Positions 14,852 through 21,269 of a stretch of 22,107 nucleotides of DNA are shown one piece after another. The DNA is taken from positions 1 through 22,107 of the IMG/VR virus record IMGVR_UViG_3300032006_000102, one strand, 5' to 3'. How positions within the stretch are numbered: position 1 is the stretch's first letter; the number at the start of each line of letters is the position of its first letter. The notes beneath the pieces are model-generated. The model worked only from the letters and a program-made list of their open reading frames with translations, had not been told where the DNA came from and searched no databases. A program made the translations under genes and the position numbers. The DNA comes from a virus.

Positions 14852-15111
14852 TTATACATCTTCTCGTTATCTTGACTTTCCTCACTTGGTATATAAGTTT
14901 CTTGCATACCAGCTATTGCAGAACGAGTTTCCAAATCTTTCAATTTCAAGTCTATTAATTTCATTGCTATTTCTACTTCATAAGGACTTGGTTTCAAATC
15001 AGATACAACTTTACTAAGTGCAAAATCTATTGCGTTGAAAACTGCTGTTGTTTTCTTTTCATCAAATAATTTTAGAATAGTATCTAGTTCTGCATCGTCT
15101 TGTTCTGACAT
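14848..15111 (-). CDS. Small helical protein upstream of terminase cluster (87 aa)
   Basis: It appears all-helical: an acidic start (MSEQDDAELDTILKLFDEKK), a helix AVFNAIDFALSKVVSDLKP, then EVEIAMKLIDLKLKDLETRS. No zinc motif or membrane segment is seen. A TATA box lies 20 nt before the ATG. Size and helicity fit small regulatory or packaging-associated proteins, but no family is recognised. Confidence 0.65.
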   Translation of the reverse strand: MSEQDDAELDTILKLFDEKKTTAVFNAIDFALSKVVSDLKPSPYEVEIAMKLIDLKLKDLETRSAIAGMQETYIPSEESQDNEKMYK

Positions 15112-15126
15112 ATTAGAATAAGAACA

Positions 15127-15312
15127 TTATGATTTATAAGAATATGGAAGTTGAGCAGTTCCCCAAATTGTGTCTCGGATGGAGAACAATCCTACCCAAC
15201 TTCCTTTCACTGGATCAAGCACAAAGATCCTGTGTATGGAATTAGTGGCTAGAAAACCATCTGAATGACAAGACTGTTGTAAACAATGAAGAAAACAACG
15301 TTCTAATTCCAT
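15127..15312 (-). CDS. Small uncharacterised protein (61 aa)
   Basis: This frame (MELERCFLHCLQQSCHSDGF ... PVKGSWVGLFSIRDTIWGTA) has a regular mix of hydrophobic and polar residues and three Cys with His, possibly a metal site. The support for it is a TATA box with the common 22-nt spacing to the ATG at 15312 and a tight position between two other short genes. No family is recognised. A chance frame remains possible. Confidence 0.5.
   Translation of the reverse strand: MELERCFLHCLQQSCHSDGFLATNSIHRIFVLDPVKGSWVGLFSIRDTIWGTAQLPYSYKS
15132..15139 (-). promoter_or_regulatory. TATA box for the 87-aa gene and terminase cluster
   Basis: Minus strand ttataaat, with 20 nt to the ATG at 15111 and no Shine-Dalgarno sequence. 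It lies inside the end of the upstream frame. Confidence 0.5.
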
Positions 15313-15334
15313 ATTTATTTTAAATTTAATACGG

Positions 15335-15341
15335 ATATAAT
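15335..15341 (-). promoter_or_regulatory. TATA box for the 61-aa gene
   Basis: Minus strand attatat, 22 nt before the ATG at 15312, matching the spacing of other promoters here. Confidence 0.5.
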
Positions 15342-15351
15342 GTTTAAGGAA

Positions 15352-15459
15352 TTACTCTTCATCAGGGCAATCACAGATTAGATTTCCTTGAGCATCATTA
15401 TCGAATTGTTTGTTGCATTTCTCACAAACTCCACCTTCTACGATTTTAATATCTGCCAT
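15352..15459 (-). CDS. Zinc-binding mini-protein (35 aa)
   Basis: It reads MADIKIVEGGVCEKCNKQFD and then GNLICDCPDEE: a CxxC pair and a CxC pair around an Asn/Asp loop, most likely one zinc site. It starts opposite the divergent protease gene, so 15460-15526 is a shared promoter region. No function is known. Confidence 0.55.
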   Translation of the reverse strand: MADIKIVEGGVCEKCNKQFDNDAQGNLICDCPDEE

Positions 15460-15490
15460 ACACAGTCTAGTTTATTCTTCTTTATTAGCA

Positions 15491-15498
15491 TTTTATAC
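15491..15498 (+). promoter_or_regulatory. TATA box for the plus-strand protease
   Basis: Plus strand ttttatac, 28 nt before the GTG start at 15527. It lies in the 67-nt divergent gap and is the only plus-strand promoter I see in the window. Confidence 0.5.
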
Positions 15499-15526
15499 AT
15501 AAAAACATCCTATTTGTAGATCATTT

Positions 15527-16387
15527 GTGAGATTATTAGTTCCAATCATTCTAATTATTGCCATCCTTACTTTACCATTAGGTATTGCCAATGCTGATTT
15601 TATAGAAACTATGGGATCTGGAATTTATCATAAAGATAATCCTATGACTTGTATCATGGAACCTGCTCCAGAAATTCAAGATAGATTCTATAATGGAATT
15701 TTGACTATGACTATTCTTACAGTTCAAGAATGGAGTGATGCTATGGATAGTTATTCTCAAGATACTAGATTCTATAAAGAAAGTGGTTGGGATATTCCAA
15801 TGAAGTTAGTCTATTATGAAAACCATTTTGATAAGAATGTAGTAGATTTTCCTGATTGTAATATATTCATAGAATTTTCTAAAGAAAATACAGGTCAACA
15901 CATTCTAAATAAAAAGGCATTAGGTTATACTTCTATTGACTTTTCTCATTCTAATCATCAATGGGCTTTCATTATGGTTTATTTAGATAGTATAGAAGTT
16001 GGTCAATCATTCACTTTTTGTATAGGATGTAGTGACGAAAAGAAAGAAGAATATCAGATTGATCTTACAGCAAAACCAATGCCAACTGAAGCAATTCAAA
16101 AAATAATTAGACATGAATATGCTCACGCATTAGGAATCGGTCATTATGTAGAAGATCAGGAATTTGGAAATGATTTACCAAGTTTAATGTACCCAATAAT
16201 GAATCCTTTTGCTCCAGTTATTTATGATGAGATACCTATTGCAGATAGAGAAATGTTAAGACAGATTTACAATACAGATGGGTTTGGTGGTCTAAATGGT
16301 TTAATGCCAAACAAAGTTTCAATAGAAGAAATAAAAAATTCTTCCGTTGAGCATTTCATGGAAAAATATTATTCTTATCTAGAATGA
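15527..16387 (+). CDS. Secreted matrixin-like zinc metalloprotease (286 aa)
   Basis: The N-terminus has a clear signal peptide: RLLVPIILIIAILTLPLGIANA, cleaved near Ala23-Asp24. The zinc motif HEYAHALGIGH is at 196-206 and the Met-turn SLMYPIM follows (Met221), the hallmark of the metzincin/matrixin clan. Pairs of Cys (C165/C168) may form a disulfide or metal site. It should act outside the cell, for example on S-layer or receptor proteins. The start is GTG, as no in-frame ATG precedes the signal. It is the sole plus-strand gene, with its own TATA box, lying between two minus-strand operons, which resembles a cargo ('moron') insertion. The smaller matrixin at 5712-6527 shares only the catalytic motif. 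Confidence 0.9.
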   Translation: MRLLVPIILIIAILTLPLGIANADFIETMGSGIYHKDNPMTCIMEPAPEIQDRFYNGILTMTILTVQEWSDAMDSYSQDTRFYKESGWDIPMKLVYYENHFDKNVVDFPDCNIFIEFSKENTGQHILNKKALGYTSIDFSHSNHQWAFIMVYLDSIEVGQSFTFCIGCSDEKKEEYQIDLTAKPMPTEAIQKIIRHEYAHALGIGHYVEDQEFGNDLPSLMYPIMNPFAPVIYDEIPIADREMLRQIYNTDGFGGLNGLMPNKVSIEEIKNSSVEHFMEKYYSYLE

Positions 16388-16630
16388 TATTGTAATGGTT
16401 TGTTCGCCCATTACTTTCGGAATGAGAGTATATTGACGGAGGGATCTCTATGTCTTATTATAGAGTTCATTCAATATAAAGTTGTTGATAATTAAATATT
16501 CAAATGTTAATCGGTATTCTTTCTATTACAGATGCAAATGATGTCGGCTTTTAGGATAGAGGAAAGAAGCATATATTGAAACTTCTGCAGAATCCATAAT
16601 ATGAGTTGGTGAGAGACTCCTAATTAGTCG
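16388..16630. other. Non-coding 243-nt region between convergent genes, with two hairpins
   Basis: No convincing gene is seen on either strand; the longest minus ATG frame has only 23 codons. On the plus strand GTAATGG (16392-16398) pairs with CCATTAC (16408-16414) around a 9-nt loop, and GATCTCTAT (16443-16451) pairs with ATAGAGTTC (16460-16468) with one T-T mismatch. A perfect palindrome TTCTGCAGAA lies further on. The first hairpin may terminate the protease transcript; the rest could be a small structured RNA or a protein-binding site. Confidence 0.5.
16392..16414 (+). terminator. Hairpin after the secreted protease gene
   Basis: It has a 7-bp perfect stem (GTAATGG/CCATTAC) and a 9-nt loop, starting 4 nt past the stop codon. 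No long U-run follows, so termination is plausible but not certain. Confidence 0.4.
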
Positions 16631-17350
16631 TTATTTCTTCTTAGGCATTTTGATATTCAATAATATTTCATTAGGTCTTCTAGGATTATCTCTTATCAGT
16701 GAACCCCATTTCTTTTTTAGTAGTTTTATATTTTCTTGTTCTAATGCTTCTGTTCTAACTGCTACTGCACCACCCTTATTCACTCTATGAGTAAATGTTG
16801 GTAAAATGTAATTAAGCCTACACACACCACCAAATTTCTTTATATGTTGAAGTGTATAGTCGTAATCTTCCTTTAATGTTAAACTCTCATCAAATTTTAA
16901 ATCGCATTTTCTAATAAGATGTAGATCTCCTAAACAAAAATGGCGAAAACCAATAGGTCTAGTTTCACTAAAATAAAATTCATTATTGGTTGGACTAACA
17001 GCTCCTAAATACATATCATATTTCTCCATCTGATTAATCATTTCTTTTAATACTTCATCAACTGTTATTTCCTTTTTTATTTTTTTTGATCCCAAAACTG
17101 AAACCTTTTCAAGTCTTTTTAAATCATCACTGAATTGAACAGAATAATCAAATTTCTTGGCATCATTTAAAACCATATTTCTAGAATGACATAAAGCACC
17201 ACTTTCTATAACTTTTTTTGCTCCTGCATCGAGATAATCTTTCTTCTCATCTTTTCCTACATACCAAACAACATCATTTCCAATCAAGTTTTGCATCTTT
17301 TCTACATTATCAGAACGTTTATGTGAAACTATTGCTTTATAACAGTTCAT
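16631..17350 (-). CDS. TET-associated-type glycosyltransferase, second paralogue (239 aa)
   Basis: It is a paralogue of the next gene upstream: both open with a (V/L)SH.R..NV..MQ..(I/V)GN segment, share a D(Y/A)..AGAK..I..G motif and a ...SRN/ARN.(V/A)(L/M)N segment, and contain a late (D)(Y/H)D(Y/F).L(Q/H)HI...GG motif. The usual DxD-type acidic triad of the GT-A fold appears here as FSDDL (S74-D75-D76) rather than DDD, so metal or donor handling may differ. The pattern fits TAGT-type glycosyltransferases of phage DNA-modification operons. It likely transfers a sugar to hydroxylated DNA bases, or to a first sugar. The ATG overlaps the preceding stop by 4 nt. A surface-glycan transferase is the main alternative. 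Confidence 0.75.
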   Translation of the reverse strand: MNCYKAIVSHKRSDNVEKMQNLIGNDVVWYVGKDEKKDYLDAGAKKVIESGALCHSRNMVLNDAKKFDYSVQFSDDLKRLEKVSVLGSKKIKKEITVDEVLKEMINQMEKYDMYLGAVSPTNNEFYFSETRPIGFRHFCLGDLHLIRKCDLKFDESLTLKEDYDYTLQHIKKFGGVCRLNYILPTFTHRVNKGGAVAVRTEALEQENIKLLKKKWGSLIRDNPRRPNEILLNIKMPKKK

Positions 17351-18096
17351 TTTCTACCTTTATTGAATACTGTATAGAATTTTTTTGTCTTATGATCTCT
17401 TAATTTATTTCCCCATTTCTTTTTCAAGTAATTGTAAGAACGTTTCTGACCTTCAAGTGATTTATTCATTCCACCTATTTGTTTATTAAATTTATTTAAG
17501 CCATCATTAAATTGTTGCCACCTGAATTGAGTTATAATATATTGAATAGATATGGCACCACCATGTTCTACTATATGATGTAAAACAAAATCATGGTCAT
17601 GTCGTTGAACCAAGTTTTCATCAAACATGACATTGTTTGGTTTTATGTAAAAAAAGTTGGCAAAATCAACGTCAAACTTTATTGGGTTTTTCATATTATA
17701 CCAAAAAACATTAGTTAATGGAGAAGTTCCAGCGAGTTTAAATTTTGTTTCTTTGAGATAATTTTGCATGTGTTTTACAGCAGTTTGAAATTTTATGGGT
17801 GTCTTAGTATTCTTTCCATTGATAATTTCTATTTGATATATATTTGTCATATCATCATCTAACATTATACAGTCATTATCATTTTTGAAAGCTTCATTCA
17901 TCGCAACATTCCTAGCATGGACTAATGGAGTGCCACCATCAATACAGTTTTTAGCACCAGCATTCTTGTAATCAGTAAACTCTTCTTTGGTTATAACCCA
18001 AGTAGCATTACCAACTATATCTTGCATGGGCTTTACGTTTTGAGGTCTTCCATGAGAAAGTATAACTACGAAAGCTCCTAGTTCTTCATTCCACAT
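17347..18096 (-). CDS. TET-associated-type (TAGT-like) GT-A glycosyltransferase (249 aa)
   Basis: A GT-A fold is indicated by N-terminal VVILSHGRPQNVKPMQ, then TWVITKEEFTDYKNAGAKN, HARNVAMNEAF, and the acidic metal-binding triad MLDDDMTNIY (~D80-D82). The C-terminal RHDHDFVLHHIVEHGGA is a probable catalytic or acceptor-side motif. The layout is that of the TET-associated glycosyltransferases described in phage DNA-hypermodification operons (Iyer, Aravind and colleagues). Here it is coupled to a nucleotide-sugar dehydrogenase upstream, and a TET/JBP gene lies about 1.5 kb further upstream. I chose the ATG at 18096; a TTG at 18102 is possible. It probably glycosylates an oxidised DNA base; donor sugar unknown. 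Confidence 0.8.
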   Translation of the reverse strand: MWNEELGAFVVILSHGRPQNVKPMQDIVGNATWVITKEEFTDYKNAGAKNCIDGGTPLVHARNVAMNEAFKNDNDCIMLDDDMTNIYQIEIINGKNTKTPIKFQTAVKHMQNYLKETKFKLAGTSPLTNVFWYNMKNPIKFDVDFANFFYIKPNNVMFDENLVQRHDHDFVLHHIVEHGGAISIQYIITQFRWQQFNDGLNKFNKQIGGMNKSLEGQKRSYNYLKKKWGNKLRDHKTKKFYTVFNKGRK

Positions 18097-18098
18097 TT

Positions 18099-18950
18099 TC
18101 AATCATCTCTTGAATCACCATAAAATTCTACGTCTTTATTTACTGTTATAGTCTTTCCTAATATCTTTGTTGGAAACTTAGTATTGAATGCTAGAGTATC
18201 TTTCGGAAAACACATTCCACCAAATGCTTCCCCACTTCTAGTTCCATACTCTCCTATTCTTTTGTCAAGTGCTACTGCTCTTTCTATTACTCTAAAATCC
18301 AATGACATTTTTCTTGATATACTTCCCATTTCGTTAAAGAATGAAATCTTAGTCGCCAAGAAATTGTTTGCAACATACTTTATCATTTCAGCTTCTTCCA
18401 AACCTGTTTTAATTATATTATCTTCTTTAATAGGAAAACTACTGTATAGTTCTTCCAGTATTTTGAAATCATCTGTTAATCCACCAATAACTACTCTGTC
18501 AGGATTAAGAAGATCTTCCAACGCATTCTTTGCTGTGAGAAATTCAGGATTGAAATAATAACTCCAATCATCTTTCTCTATTCTCTCTGATAATTTCTCA
18601 TGCATAATTCTATTCGTTCTTGGTAATATCGTACTTCTAAAAACAACAGTTGTGTGACTATCTGAAAGATTTATTCCATCAGCTAAACTATCAATCACAT
18701 TTTCTATTTGTGATAGATCTTGTTCTCCATTAACATTAGTTGGCGTGTTGACACAAACAAATACAATATCTGATTGTCTTACTACCATTACAGTATCTGG
18801 TAAAACGAAATGTCCTTCCTTCTTTAACCTAGATAATTTCTTTTCATCTATATCATTGAAAACTACATGATGCCCAAAATTATGAAATGATTTTCCAGTT
18901 GCTTCTCCAACAACACCACTACCAATAACTCCTACTCTCAATTCTACCAT
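18099..18950 (-). CDS. UDP-glucose/GDP-mannose 6-dehydrogenase family protein lacking the C-terminal domain (283 aa)
   Basis: The NAD-binding Rossmann motif VGVIGSGVVG is at ~6-15, the second motif CVNTP at ~66-70, the central helix EEAEMIKYVANNF (~185-197, with the family's conserved Lys) is present, and the catalytic Cys sits in GGMCFPKDT (Cys247). The C-terminal UDP-binding domain of full-length enzymes (roughly 100-150 more residues) is absent; the protein ends about 36 residues after the catalytic cysteine. It would oxidise a UDP-hexose to the uronic acid in two steps. Neighbouring glycosyltransferases suggest it supplies their donor. The ATG overlaps the preceding stop as ATGGTAG. Confidence 0.88.
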   Translation of the reverse strand: MVELRVGVIGSGVVGEATGKSFHNFGHHVVFNDIDEKKLSRLKKEGHFVLPDTVMVVRQSDIVFVCVNTPTNVNGEQDLSQIENVIDSLADGINLSDSHTTVVFRSTILPRTNRIMHEKLSERIEKDDWSYYFNPEFLTAKNALEDLLNPDRVVIGGLTDDFKILEELYSSFPIKEDNIIKTGLEEAEMIKYVANNFLATKISFFNEMGSISRKMSLDFRVIERAVALDKRIGEYGTRSGEAFGGMCFPKDTLAFNTKFPTKILGKTITVNKDVEFYGDSRDD

Positions 18951-19069
18951 GTACTCCCTTTATCAGAGCAATCATATTCAACGCCACAATTCGGACATCT
19001 TAAATGACACGCACTTAGGTTTTCCATTTCATTATCACATCTTTCACACTTTTCTTTTTTCTGTGACAT
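18944..19069 (-). CDS. Zinc-ribbon mini-protein (41 aa)
   Basis: CERC and CPNC pairs, plus Cys21, in the pattern MSQKKEKCERCDNEM...CHLRCPNCGVEYDC suggest one or two zinc sites. The stop (TAG) overlaps the ATG of the dehydrogenase gene as ATGGTAG. No function is known; it belongs to the family of mini zinc proteins in this window. Confidence 0.65.
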   Translation of the reverse strand: MSQKKEKCERCDNEMENLSACHLRCPNCGVEYDCSDKGSTW

Positions 19070-19092
19070 GAACTGTTATATGCTTAAAATCC

Positions 19093-19197
19093 TTAAAACT
19101 CTTGCTGTGACATTTCCTTTCCACAAATTCTACAATAGAACTTGAACTCCTTGAAGAAGAAGTTAGGATGTGGACATTTACTCGTATTTTCTTCCAT
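19093..19197 (-). CDS. Zinc-finger mini-protein (34 aa)
   Basis: It starts MEENTSKCPHPNFFFKEFKF and continues YCRICGKEMSQQEF, giving CPH and CxxC elements that could complete one zinc site (Cys8, His10, Cys22, Cys25). It overlaps the end of the upstream 93-residue gene by 20 nt. No family is recognised; the start ATG at 19197 is the only option. Confidence 0.55.
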   Translation of the reverse strand: MEENTSKCPHPNFFFKEFKFYCRICGKEMSQQEF

Positions 19198-19459
19198 CGT
19201 AATCTTCCTTATCTATCCAAACCCATTTACCTTTAGCATCAGGTCTGTATAATTTCTTCTTTTTATCATGTAGAATTAATCTAAGTATTTGCATTTGATT
19301 TGCTAAAGTGTAAACTGCTTTTGTTTTTTCAGGTGAGTTAGGCATATCTTCTATTTGTTTTTTAAGTTTAAGAATATTTTCCATTACCTCTTCTTCTGAA
19401 GGTAGATCCCATTCAGGTTTTCCCCAAACATTTGAAAAGAATTTTCTTCCTAATCCCAT
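19178..19459 (-). CDS. Small charged helical protein (93 aa)
   Basis: I do not recognise the family. An N-terminal FFSNVWGKPEWDLPSEEE segment is followed by a long helix (VMENILKLKKQIEDMPNSPE then KTKAVYTLANQMQILRLILH) and a C-terminus with KGKWVWIDKEDYDGRK. The ATG at 19459 has GGTGA 6 nt upstream, a good ribosome-binding site. It lies between the TET/JBP and the sugar genes, so it could be an accessory subunit of the modification system, but this is context only. Confidence 0.65.
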   Translation of the reverse strand: MGLGRKFFSNVWGKPEWDLPSEEEVMENILKLKKQIEDMPNSPEKTKAVYTLANQMQILRLILHDKKKKLYRPDAKGKWVWIDKEDYDGRKYE

Positions 19460-19590
19460 CTTCCGTCACCTCTACGCTTTTCTGATTTCTTCCAATCCTT
19501 AGCAACCCAACCAATAGTTAGACCACCAATAAAAAAACAAATTGATATTATAGACCAGAATGAATTAATGTCTGCCAAACCTGTAAACAT
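19450..19590 (-). CDS. Single-span membrane mini-protein (46 aa)
   Basis: Residues ~11-30 (FWSIISICFFIGGLTIGWVA) form one transmembrane helix, followed by a strongly basic tail (KDWKKSEKRRGDGRW), which predicts the C-terminus inside the cytoplasm. The ATG overlaps the stop of the TET/JBP gene as TAATG. The function is unknown. Confidence 0.65.
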   Translation of the reverse strand: MFTGLADINSFWSIISICFFIGGLTIGWVAKDWKKSEKRRGDGRWD

Positions 19591-20606
19591 TATTCTTTTC
19601 TCTCCTTCTGTTCATAGTGAACTAATTTCTCTTGTATATACTTAGGTAATTTTGTGAATGGAACTCCTAGATATTTTCTATCTATTCCTAACTCGGCAAA
19701 CAGATTATAATTCTTAAACTTTTTTGGATCTTTCACTTTCTTTCTAAGTCCACCAACAGGATCATCATCCTCTGATAATTTTCCTTGTTGTCTTAGTAAT
19801 CTATTCTTTTCTCTAGTTGTTTTTCTTTGTCTTATCCTTGCAACTTCTGTTGAAACATCTTCACACTTCCACATTTGATTCATTGTGTAATATACAAGTG
19901 TGTATCTATATCCACCTTGATTAGTGTGAAATGGTGTCACGCCATGTAGAACTTCTTGTCCAGCAAAAAATGTTAATGATAAATCTGCTATCTCTAAACC
20001 TATATTGTATTCAGGTATAGCTAAATGACCACCTTCAACTTTATCTCTAAATGCCACCATATTTGAAAAAACTTTCTTATAGTTTCCTCTATCCCAATGA
20101 TAATTGAGTTGATTATTCTTGTTAATTATTCCTGAAGTGTATGGAGTATTGTTAATAGTCCATTCAGGTTTTATCTTATCTTTAGTTATTGATTCGTGAT
20201 ACTCAAACATCTCTGGACAACTTTCTTTATAATTTTCAGTTAGAGTTTCTCCAAACTTACAAATAAACGCATGATATTTTGCATTCTTTGTAGCCAAGTC
20301 TGCTGAAGAACAATAATCCTTTCTAATTATTTCTCTAGGAAGATAGCCGAATACTTTACTTGTAGTTGTTAAACCTGAAGTCCTTCTATTTTTTGTATAA
20401 TCAATTCTCTTTACAATTTCTCTAAGAGTTTCAGTTTCTTTAGTTTTAGGTAATACAATATAGACACCAATTAATTTCTCTCCTTCCATAAGTCTGCAAG
20501 ATTCTGTGAGAAGTGTATCATAATCATCATCTCTAGCTGGTCGTTTTACATATTCCTTCCAGTTAGTAATTGCATTTCTTTCAAGTTGAATTTCTTTAAG
20601 TTTCAT
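19590..20606 (-). CDS. TET/JBP-family 2-oxoglutarate/Fe(II) dioxygenase (338 aa)
   Basis: The double-stranded beta-helix core shows HWD (H170, D172), GGHLAIPEYNIGLEIADLSL (~192-211), a distal iron-binding His in VLHGVTPF (H221) and a 2-oxoglutarate-binding Arg in GYRYTLVYY (R234). The upstream segment with RRTSGLTTTSKVFGYLPRE and RKDYCSSADLA (~74-106) matches the N-terminal extension characteristic of TET/JBP enzymes. It should hydroxylate the methyl group of 5-methylcytosine or thymine in DNA. A basic/Lys-rich C-terminal tail (~255-338) may contact DNA. Neighbours are a ParB-like protein and glycosyltransferases, the gene set described for phage hypermodification systems. No cytosine methyltransferase is in view, so the target base is unproven. 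Confidence 0.88.
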   Translation of the reverse strand: MKLKEIQLERNAITNWKEYVKRPARDDDYDTLLTESCRLMEGEKLIGVYIVLPKTKETETLREIVKRIDYTKNRRTSGLTTTSKVFGYLPREIIRKDYCSSADLATKNAKYHAFICKFGETLTENYKESCPEMFEYHESITKDKIKPEWTINNTPYTSGIINKNNQLNYHWDRGNYKKVFSNMVAFRDKVEGGHLAIPEYNIGLEIADLSLTFFAGQEVLHGVTPFHTNQGGYRYTLVYYTMNQMWKCEDVSTEVARIRQRKTTREKNRLLRQQGKLSEDDDPVGGLRKKVKDPKKFKNYNLFAELGIDRKYLGVPFTKLPKYIQEKLVHYEQKERKE

Positions 20607-20626
20607 ACACTTAATCTTATCATAAT

Positions 20627-20634
20627 GTTATTAA
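20627..20634 (-). promoter_or_regulatory. Weak TATA-like box for the TET/JBP gene
   Basis: Minus strand ttaataac, ending 20 nt before the ATG at 20606, in the 33-nt gap after the ParB-like gene. It is less canonical than the others, and no ribosome-binding site is seen. Confidence 0.3.
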
Positions 20635-20639
20635 GTATT

Positions 20640-21239
20640 CTAATGAGTTTCATAGAAATCTAATAACTTTAATAGAACTTCCGTATTAGATTCTGCTTTT
20701 AATTCTTGACCTGCCTTTTCCATACGTGATAATGTTCTTTCAAATTCCTCATTACTGAATATAAGAGTAATTTGTTTGACACTTCCTTCAAGATATGCTT
20801 TCATCTTTTCATCAGTAGTATCAATATCAATTTCAATATCTCCAAGCTTTGGTGCGTATAATTCTTCCAAGTCAACCTTAAACTCATCAAATTCATATTC
20901 CTTCAATTCATCCATTTCAAGTTTCAAGTTATCTATATCCCAATCAACTTCGGATATTCTATTATCAATAATTCTTAATGCCTTTGCATCTGCTTCTGAA
21001 ATATTCTTTTCTTTTATTACAGGCACTTCCTTTAATCCTAATCTCTTTGAAGCTTCTAATCTTCCATGCCCTATTATGACATTCTTTTTTCCATCAACTA
21101 CAATGGGAGCATAGAATCCAAACTTCTTCATACTATTCATTATTCCCTCTACTTGTGAGTCTGTATGGATTTTGATATTTTGTTCATACGGCTTTAATGA
21201 ATTTGGATCTAACATTTCAGCTTTAGGAATCTTAACCAT
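20640..21239 (-). CDS. ParB/sulfiredoxin-fold nuclease-like protein (199 aa)
   Basis: The N-terminal ParB/Srx domain shows LKPYEQNIKIHTDSQVEGI, then GFYAPIVVDGKKNVIIGHGR and LEASKRLGLKEVPVI, with the catalytic-type GHGRLEA at 57-63. The following ALRIIDNRISEVDWDIDNL helix resembles the linker seen in phage ParB proteins linked to DNA methylases, though no methylase domain is fused here. The C-terminus has no partition (HTH) domain, so chromosome partition is unlikely. ParB-like genes were reported beside TET/JBP modification systems. It may have DNA-binding, nuclease or NTPase activity. A TATA box lies exactly 22 nt before the ATG. Confidence 0.85.
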   Translation of the reverse strand: MVKIPKAEMLDPNSLKPYEQNIKIHTDSQVEGIMNSMKKFGFYAPIVVDGKKNVIIGHGRLEASKRLGLKEVPVIKEKNISEADAKALRIIDNRISEVDWDIDNLKLEMDELKEYEFDEFKVDLEELYAPKLGDIEIDIDTTDEKMKAYLEGSVKQITLIFSNEEFERTLSRMEKAGQELKAESNTEVLLKLLDFYETH

Positions 21240-21261
21240 ACATTAAATGTAATATCTTACT

Positions 21262-21269
21262 TAAAATAT
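21262..21269 (-). promoter_or_regulatory. TATA box for the ParB-like/TET modification operon
   Basis: Minus strand atatttta, with 22 nt to the ATG at 21239, the same spacing as at 5311, 11970 and 15312. Confidence 0.55.

Noticed and set aside
16380-16470. Possible tRNA or box C/D RNA in the hairpin region
   Set aside because: No cloverleaf, no GTTCGANTC T-loop in context and no paired C/D boxes with guide spacing could be found by eye.
16500-16600. 23-codon minus-strand ATG frame in the convergent intergenic region
   Set aside because: Too short, no promoter, no ribosome-binding site and no zinc or membrane pattern.
18184-18558. 124-residue plus-strand frame
   Set aside because: It is opposite the dehydrogenase core with its intact catalytic motifs; no domain or promoter of its own.
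20776-21114. 112-residue Ser-rich plus-strand frame
   Set aside because: It is an antisense image of the acidic ParB-like gene; Ser-rich low complexity is typical of such shadows.
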